This document shows, piece after piece, positions 58,819-64,000 of a DNA stretch of 64,000 nucleotides (position 1 is its first letter; each line of letters begins with the position of its first letter). Made by a program: the position numbers and the translations under genes. The DNA comes from Nocardia colli (lineage in GTDB: Bacteria; Actinomycetota; Actinomycetes; Mycobacteriales; Mycobacteriaceae), in contig NZ_VXLC01000008.1 of NCBI RefSeq assembly GCF_008704205.1, forward strand, positions 62,001-126,000. Direction: 5' to 3'. Under the pieces are notes generated by a model. It saw only the letters and a program-made list of their open reading frames with translations, was not told the origin of the DNA and did no database searches.

Positions 58819-59702
58819 GGTCGTTGTCTTTCTCGTAGCTGGGTGGGTACGGATGCGAGCAGGGTGCGCCCGACGCGTTCGAGTTCGGGTCCGGTCGCCA
58901 CCCGCATCACCGCGCGGTGGGCGGTCGGCGACAGGCGGGACAGGTAGTAGGACAGCCAGGCCTCGAGCCGAATGGGCTTGATCGCCTGGTTCTTTCGGAT
59001 CGCGGTGGCGATGTGGCGACCGGCCTTGTCCGGATCCATGGCGATCAGGGCCATGGCCCGGGCGACGACCTCCTTGGTGGTGTCGGCCTCGCCGTCGGTG
59101 AGCGTCGCCATCGATGCGGTGTCGGCGAGATGGGTGGCGATCAGGCCGGGACAGACCGCGGTGACCCCGATCCTGTGCTGCGCGAGTTCGGCGCGGAGGC
59201 AGTCGCTGAAGTGTTTGACGGCGTATTTGGAGACGCAGTACGGCGTGCCGAGCCGGTAGGGCGCGAAGGCGCCCATGGACGCGATGTTGACCAGGTGCCC
59301 GCCGCGGCCGCGTTCGACCATCTGCGCGCCGAAGATGCGGCAGCCGTGGATCATTGCCATCAGGTTGATGTCGATGATCCGGTGCAGGTCGTCGAGCGGG
59401 ATGTCCAGGAACGGACCGCCGACGAGGATGCCCGCATTGTTCACCACCACGTCCGGCACGCCGTGCTCGGCGCGGATCTGCTCGGCGAACGCGGTCAACG
59501 CCACGGTGTCGGCCACATCCAGGCGATAGGCGACGGCCTTTCCACCACTCGACTCGATGATGGACACGGTCTCGTCGGCGCCCGCACGATCGAGGTCGGC
59601 GACGATTACCGTCGCACCCTGTGCGGCAAGCGCTTTCGCGGTCCCGCGACCGATGCCGCTGCCCGCACCCGTCACGACGGCGACCCCTGGCTCGAGGTTC
59701 AC
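58815..59702 (-). CDS. SDR family oxidoreductase (second of tandem pair)
   Basis: The product has 295 residues from GTG 59702, overlapping the upstream SDR stop (GTGA). It has TGAGSGIGRG, the NNAGILVGG block and the catalytic YCVSKYAVKH with an upstream Ser (NIASMGAF). It is extended at the C-terminus like SadH-type SDRs. It closely resembles the next SDR upstream, including a shared stretch around DINLMAMIHGCRIFGAQMVE, indicating a tandem duplication. Its stop overlaps the monooxygenase start. Confidence 0.9.
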   Translation of the reverse strand: MNLEPGVAVVTGAGSGIGRGTAKALAAQGATVIVADLDRAGADETVSIIESSGGKAVAYRLDVADTVALTAFAEQIRAEHGVPDVVVNNAGILVGGPFLDIPLDDLHRIIDINLMAMIHGCRIFGAQMVERGRGGHLVNIASMGAFAPYRLGTPYCVSKYAVKHFSDCLRAELAQHRIGVTAVCPGLIATHLADTASMATLTDGEADTTKEVVARAMALIAMDPDKAGRHIATAIRKNQAIKPIRLEAWLSYYLSRLSPTAHRAVMRVATGPELERVGRTLLASVPTQLRERQRP

Positions 59703-60655
59703 CGCGCCGCCTCGATCTGGGTCACGGGGTTGTCCGGGTTGTCGACCCCCTTGCCGGTGCGGAACGGCACCCGATCCGCGAGGCGATCGACGCGATCGAG
59801 GAATCCGTATTCCCCTATGGCGGTGTGGATATCGGGCTTGGCCACCGCGGTCATCATCGCGCGCACCGGGCCGGGGAACCAGCGCGCGAGCGGGTACGAG
59901 ATCCGGGCCTCGAGTCGAATGGGCTCGACCGCCACATTGCGGCGAATGGCCCGCACGATGATGCGGCCCGCCTTGTCCGGATGCATGCCCAGCAGCGCTT
60001 GGCCTTTGAGCATCGTCTTGCGCGTGGTCGAGGACTGCTGCTCGTCCAGCACGGCCGACATGCGCGCGGTGGCCGAGAGATTGGTGGCGATCAGGCCGGG
60101 ACAGACCGCGGTGACCCCGATCCGGTGCGATGCCAGCTCGGCCCGCAGGCATTCGCTGAAGTGCTTCACCGCGTACTTGCTGATGCTGTAGGGCGCGGTA
60201 TACGGGGCGGCGGCGAACGCCGCCATGGACGCGACGTTGACCAGATGCCCGCCGCGGCCGCGCTCCACCATCTGCGCGCCGAAGATGCGGCAGCCGTGGA
60301 TCATCGCCATCAGATTGATGTCGATGATGCGGCGCAGGTCCGCCGGCGGCACGTCCAGGAACGGCCCGCCGACCAGGATGCCCGCGTTGTTGACCACCAC
60401 GTCGGGCACGCCGTAATCGCTGCGGACCTGCTTGCCGAATTCCTCCAGCGCGGCGGTGTCGGCGACGTCGAGCCGATACGCCGCCGCCAGGCCGCCGAGC
60501 CGGCGGATCTCCTCGGCCGCGTCCTGCGCGGTATCGAGATTGATATCGGCGACAACGACTTCCGCGCCGACCGCCGCGAGCGCTTTGGCGGTGCCGCGGC
60601 CGATGCCGCTGCCCGCGCCGGTGACCACCGCGATGCCGGGATGGAAGGGTTTCAT
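59699..60655 (-). CDS. SDR family oxidoreductase (first of tandem pair)
   Basis: The product has 318 residues from ATG 60655 (CGAGGAC upstream). It has TGAGSGIGRG, NNAGILVGG and YSISKYAVKH. The C-terminal tail is about 25 residues longer than that of its paralogue and ends in a basic/acidic segment (GEYGFLDRVDRLADRVPF). Both SDRs probably act on long-chain alcohols or aldehydes, in line with SadH in the mymA locus of M. tuberculosis, although the substrate is not shown by sequence. Confidence 0.9.
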   Translation of the reverse strand: MKPFHPGIAVVTGAGSGIGRGTAKALAAVGAEVVVADINLDTAQDAAEEIRRLGGLAAAYRLDVADTAALEEFGKQVRSDYGVPDVVVNNAGILVGGPFLDVPPADLRRIIDINLMAMIHGCRIFGAQMVERGRGGHLVNVASMAAFAAAPYTAPYSISKYAVKHFSECLRAELASHRIGVTAVCPGLIATNLSATARMSAVLDEQQSSTTRKTMLKGQALLGMHPDKAGRIIVRAIRRNVAVEPIRLEARISYPLARWFPGPVRAMMTAVAKPDIHTAIGEYGFLDRVDRLADRVPFRTGKGVDNPDNPVTQIEAAR

Positions 60656-60680
60656 GTTCGTCCTCGATTCGACGGAAGGG

Positions 60681-61754
60681 TCAGGCGGCCCGGGTGCGGC
60701 GGGCGAACCGGCGCCGGGCCGGAACACGCTGCACCGCACCGTGGATGGTGCGCTGGTTGAACGCGCCGATCTCGCCGATCGCCTGCCTGGCATCCGGCAA
60801 CAGGTCGGCGGCGGCGTGGAAGACGTGAATTGCCTTGTCCCATATCTGCATCGTGCAGGGCACGCCGGCCTCGGCGCAGCGCTCGGCGAGCGCCTCGGCA
60901 TCCGGCAGCAGCACCTCGGTGGAGCCGACCTGGATGAATACCGGTGGCAGGCCGGTGAAATGGTGGTTCACCGGGCTCAGCTGCGGGTCGAGCGCACCGT
61001 CCACCCACATGCCCAGCCGGGCCGGAAGGGCCAGTGCGGCCGAGCTGAGCATCGGATCGAGCCGATCGTTGGGATGCGCGTCCCGGCGGGACCGGTCGTA
61101 ATCGGCCCACGGCGCGATCGCCACGATCGCGGCGGGCATGGGCAAGCCGCGCTCGCGGGCGGCCAGCGCCAGACCGAACGTCAGTCCGCCACCGGCCGAA
61201 TCGCCCGCGAAGATGACGCGTTCGGGTGGAAAGCCTTGCGCGAGTAGCCATTCGTAGGACTCGACGCAGTCCTGGATGGTGTCGGCGAGGCGCCCTTTCG
61301 GCAGTTGCCGATAGTCGACGTTGAATACCGGCATGCCGCTGGCCCGGCCGATCCGCGCGACCAGGCGACGATGCGAGTTCAGCCCGCACGCGACCAGCCC
61401 GCCGCCGTGGAAGTAGAGGATCGCGCTGTCCTTGACCTCCGTCGGATTCGGGGTGTCGCGATGCCATACCCACTCCGCCCGGAACCGCTCGAAAAGCGTT
61501 GACCGGGTGCGTGTTCCGCGCGGCGGGAGCAGCGGCGCGGCCAGCGGGTCGAGCAGGTTGCTGACGTGGAAGTTGCGCGCGTCGCGGAACGGAATCCCGC
61601 GGCTCGCGAGGGCCACGATGGCGTTCATCCCCATCCGCAAGGTCGCGTAGGACAGGGGATGCGCGATACGCAGCGCGAGGCTCGCGCGGCGCGGCAGTTC
61701 GATCGTCACAGTCGAAGCAGGGGGCCGGGCCAGTGTGCGTGGCGTGGTCGGCAT
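60681..61754 (-). CDS. HSL-type alpha/beta hydrolase (LipR-like)
   Basis: The product has 357 residues from ATG 61754 (AAGGAG 6 bp upstream). It has the hormone-sensitive-lipase motif YFHGGGLVACG, nucleophile elbow GDSAGGG and a C-terminal His in AIHVFHAAADLLPDA. The N-terminal 100 residues are rich in basic and hydrophobic residues and carry no clear signal peptide. It is the promoter-proximal gene of the minus-strand operon, 97 bp into which the shared palindrome region with the divergent SDR begins. An esterase/acetyl-hydrolase beside FMO and SDR genes is the mymA-lipR-sadH combination. Confidence 0.9.
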   Translation of the reverse strand: MPTTPRTLARPPASTVTIELPRRASLALRIAHPLSYATLRMGMNAIVALASRGIPFRDARNFHVSNLLDPLAAPLLPPRGTRTRSTLFERFRAEWVWHRDTPNPTEVKDSAILYFHGGGLVACGLNSHRRLVARIGRASGMPVFNVDYRQLPKGRLADTIQDCVESYEWLLAQGFPPERVIFAGDSAGGGLTFGLALAARERGLPMPAAIVAIAPWADYDRSRRDAHPNDRLDPMLSSAALALPARLGMWVDGALDPQLSPVNHHFTGLPPVFIQVGSTEVLLPDAEALAERCAEAGVPCTMQIWDKAIHVFHAAADLLPDARQAIGEIGAFNQRTIHGAVQRVPARRRFARRTRAA

Positions 61755-61789
61755 GTGCGTCTCCTTCTTCCCGGCGGCATTGCCGTTGT

Positions 61790-61812
61790 CTACACTGTGT
61801 AACACAGTGTAG
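61790..61812. promoter_or_regulatory. Palindromic operator between divergent monooxygenase operons
   Basis: CTACACTGTG (61790-61799) and CACAGTGTAG (61803-61812) are perfect inverted 10-bp arms around TAA. The site lies 36 bp from the hydrolase start and 51 bp from the SDR start, so one regulator could control both directions. Its GTGTAACAC core suits a GntR or TetR protein. Confidence 0.75.
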
Positions 61813-61862
61813 GTTGTCTGGGACAGTAGCACGAGGGAGTGCTCAGCGGAACTGAGGTAGAG

Positions 61863-62765
61863 ATGACCGAGTTCAACGACAAACTGGTGATCGTGACCGG
61901 CGCGGGCAGCGGAATCGGCCGGGAGACCGCCATTCGATTCGCGAAAGCCGGTGCGCGAGTGGTCGTCAGCGATGTCAACAAGGACACCGCACACGCCACC
62001 GCGGAGGCGATCGGCCGACACGCCTACCCGTACGCGGTCGACGTCTCAGACGATTCGGCCATGACCGCCTTCGCCGCCGAAGTACATGAAGCGCACGGCG
62101 ACCCGTCCGTGCTGGTCAACAATGCCGGCTACACCACGGCCGGTCCGTTCCTCGGGCACAGCGTCGAGGACTGGGACCGGATCATGGGCGTGAACTTCTG
62201 GGGCGTGGTGCACGGCAGCCGCCTGTTCGGGCGGCAGATGCTCGACGCGGGCCACGGCGGGCGGATACTGAACGTGACCTCACCGGCGGCGGTGCTGCCG
62301 ATTCCGCTCAGCACCGCGTACTGCACGAGCAAGGCGGCCGCGCAGATGCTCACCGAATGCTTGCGCTTGGAGTTCGCCGGCACCGGCGTCGGCGTCACGG
62401 CGGTGCTGCCCGCGTTCATCAACACCGGGTTCTATCCGAACGCGCAGATCGTCGGTCTCGACGAAGAGCAGGGCGTCCGCGGCCGGAACATCTCGGTGCT
62501 GGCCGCCGGTCTGGTGGCGCGCAGCCCGGAGACGGTGGCGCGCAATATCGTTCGCATCGCCGGTCGCAATCCCGCGATCGCGCCGACCCCGTTCGAGGCG
62601 CGGGTCGCCTGCGCGGCGGGCCGGGTTTCCCCCGCGGGCGCGCGCCTCGCCGCCCGGTTCATGGACATCGAAGGACTGCTGGGCACGGCCGAGCGATTCG
62701 TCCCCGACGCGATCCTGCGTCGCCTCGACGCCGCGGCCGCCCGCGCTGTCGCAGCTCGCGACTAG
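61863..62765 (+). CDS. SDR family oxidoreductase
   Basis: The product has 300 residues from ATG 61863 (GAGG at -9). It has TGAGSGIGRE, NNAGYTTAGP and the catalytic YCTSKAAAQM with an upstream Ser (NVTSPAAVLP). It is related to the tandem SDR pair on the other strand but clearly more diverged. It is first in the plus-strand operon with the second flavin monooxygenase 47 bp downstream, and is probably controlled from the palindrome at 61790-61812. Confidence 0.9.
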   Translation: MTEFNDKLVIVTGAGSGIGRETAIRFAKAGARVVVSDVNKDTAHATAEAIGRHAYPYAVDVSDDSAMTAFAAEVHEAHGDPSVLVNNAGYTTAGPFLGHSVEDWDRIMGVNFWGVVHGSRLFGRQMLDAGHGGRILNVTSPAAVLPIPLSTAYCTSKAAAQMLTECLRLEFAGTGVGVTAVLPAFINTGFYPNAQIVGLDEEQGVRGRNISVLAAGLVARSPETVARNIVRIAGRNPAIAPTPFEARVACAAGRVSPAGARLAARFMDIEGLLGTAERFVPDAILRRLDAAAARAVAARD

Positions 62766-62812
62766 CAACGAGTTCGACTGTCCCATCCCCTGTTTCGAGG
62801 AAGTAGATCGAT

Positions 62813-64000
62813 ATGCCGAACAGCTCTGGCGAACCGACCCCGGACCACGAGGTGCTCATCATCGGGGCCGGTTTCGGCGGCGTCGCCACCGCGATCGAAC
62901 TGCGCCGGGCCGGAATTCACGATTTCCTGCTGATCGAGAAGCACGACGGCATCGGCGGCACCTGGCACATCAACACCTATCCCGGTCTGGCCGTGGATAT
63001 TCCGGCGATCTTCTACAGTCTGTCCCGCATGCCGTTCACCACGTCGAGCCGGTTCTTTCCGCCGGGTCACGAGATCAAGCAGTACATCGAGGGCGTTGTC
63101 GACGCCTATGGCCTGCGCCCGAAGATCCGACTGAACACCCGGGTCACCGCGGCCAGGTGGGACGAGGAAGCTCATCTGTGGCGCGGCACGCTCGACAACG
63201 GTGAGGAGCTGACCGCCCGATTCGTCGTCGGCGCGCTGGGAATTCTCGAAGAGCCGAAACTGCCGGACATCCCCGGCGTGCAGACCTTCGCGGGTAAATC
63301 GGTGCACACCGCCCGCTGGGACCACGACTACGACTACGCGGGCAAGCGCATAGCGGTCATCGGCACGGGCGCGACGGCGCTGCAACTGATTCCGGAGCTG
63401 GCGAAGATCGCCGGCCATCTCACCGTGTTCCAGCGCACCCCGATCTGGTTGGCGCCCAAGCCCGACTTCCGCATCGACTGGGGGCTCGACCGGTTCCTCG
63501 GCCGGGTCACCCCGGTGCGCAAGGCGATCCGGGCGGGCATCGCCGCCGGCATCGATGTCGGGCTGGTCGGCGGCCTGCTGTCGATGCGCCGGATGCCGCA
63601 GTTCATGCCCTACCTCACCCGCGCGGGCGGGGCGCTGTACCGGGCCTGGCTGCGCGATCCGGAACTGGCCGAAAAGCTCACGCCCACCTATGCGCCGGGC
63701 TGCAAGCGGCCGTCGATGTCCAACGACTACTTCAAGACTTTCAAGCAGAAGGACCGCGTCGCGCTGATCACCGAGAAGATCGAACGGATCACCGAATCCG
63801 GGGTGATCACCGCCGACGGCGTCGAGCACGAGATCGATGTGCTGGTGTGCGCCACCGGTTTCCGGGTGTGCGAGCGCGGGTTCTCCCCTGTTTTCAGCGT
63901 TTACGGCGAATCCGGCGAAGAACTCGGCGACTACTGGCACGAGCACAACTACCACGCCTACCAGGGAGTCAGCGTGGCCAACTGGCCCAACCTGTTCCTG
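62813..64000 (+). CDS. Flavin-containing/Baeyer-Villiger monooxygenase (C-terminus outside the window)
   Basis: The frame is open for 396 residues from ATG 62813 (GAGGAAG upstream) to the window edge. The FAD motif is IIGAGFGGVATAIELR and the NADPH motif is VIGTGATALQLIPELA. The Baeyer-Villiger fingerprint FAGKSVHTARWDHD keeps the His that the monooxygenase on the other strand has lost. About 100 residues are missing compared with usual family length. With the SDR upstream it may oxidise long-chain or cyclic ketones. Confidence 0.9.
   Translation, partial: MPNSSGEPTPDHEVLIIGAGFGGVATAIELRRAGIHDFLLIEKHDGIGGTWHINTYPGLAVDIPAIFYSLSRMPFTTSSRFFPPGHEIKQYIEGVVDAYGLRPKIRLNTRVTAARWDEEAHLWRGTLDNGEELTARFVVGALGILEEPKLPDIPGVQTFAGKSVHTARWDHDYDYAGKRIAVIGTGATALQLIPELAKIAGHLTVFQRTPIWLAPKPDFRIDWGLDRFLGRVTPVRKAIRAGIAAGIDVGLVGGLLSMRRMPQFMPYLTRAGGALYRAWLRDPELAEKLTPTYAPGCKRPSMSNDYFKTFKQKDRVALITEKIERITESGVITADGVEHEIDVLVCATGFRVCERGFSPVFSVYGESGEELGDYWHEHNYHAYQGVSVANWPNLFL

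Overview
The window is high-GC actinobacterial DNA. A mycolyltransferase of the antigen 85 family, an MmpS/MmpL pair, a SigB/F/G-type sigma factor and large NRPS genes point to a mycolic-acid-containing member of the Mycobacteriales; a Nocardia is the most likely source. This is inferred from gene content, not from a database match. I see no rRNA, tRNA, CRISPR array, insertion sequence or phage. Several genes start at GTG or TTG, and coupled stop/start overlaps (ATGA, GTGA, TGATG) are frequent.

Layout. 1-5.6 kb: a DJ-1/PfpI protein (cut by the window edge) coupled to a GlxA-type regulator, a secreted alpha/beta hydrolase, a lone PcaB-like lyase with a divergent LysR regulator, and an HxlR regulator. 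5.6-29 kb: a natural-product locus. NRPS-1 (3603 aa) reads A-MT-T / C-A-T / C-T / C-A-T, with one module lacking an adenylation domain and no release domain. NRPS-2 (2264 aa) reads truncated A, A-T / C-A-T / reductase. Between them lie an alpha/beta hydrolase, an acyltransferase, a LuxR-like regulator, an inositol-monophosphatase-family phosphatase and a 1-deoxyxylulose-5-phosphate synthase. No MbtH protein or phosphopantetheinyl transferase is in the window.

29-39.3 kb: an AT-richer gap, a mycolyltransferase with a clear terminator, an orphan CdiI-like immunity protein, a spermidine-synthase-like protein, a phosphodiesterase, mmpS-mmpL, a nitrate/nitrite-sensing-type kinase and a HigB/HigA-type toxin-antitoxin pair with a palindromic operator. 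39.4-51 kb: an M3 peptidase coupled to a dehalogenase-like hydrolase, then mostly secreted proteins (S1 protease, NlpC/P60, RTX-like repeat protein, sialidase-like propeller, G1 glutamic peptidase, SLT-like protein) mixed with TerD, Nudix, a free-standing sigma-70 region 1.1 protein and a SigF-type sigma factor.

51-64 kb: oxidative metabolism. A P450 and an SDR form an operon facing a TetR gene. Next comes a six-gene minus-strand operon (HSL hydrolase, two SDRs, flavin monooxygenase, GntR regulator, lipoprotein carboxylesterase), diverging across a near-perfect palindrome from another SDR and a second flavin monooxygenase that runs off the window. This set resembles the M. tuberculosis mymA locus (monooxygenase, LipR, SadH).

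The observations most worth following are the NRPS/DXS/phosphatase locus, the A-less module and the shifted specificity code in NRPS-1, a hairpin that buries the ribosome-binding site and TTG start of the TerD gene, the free-standing sigma region 1.1 protein, and the hairpin in front of the G1 peptidase.
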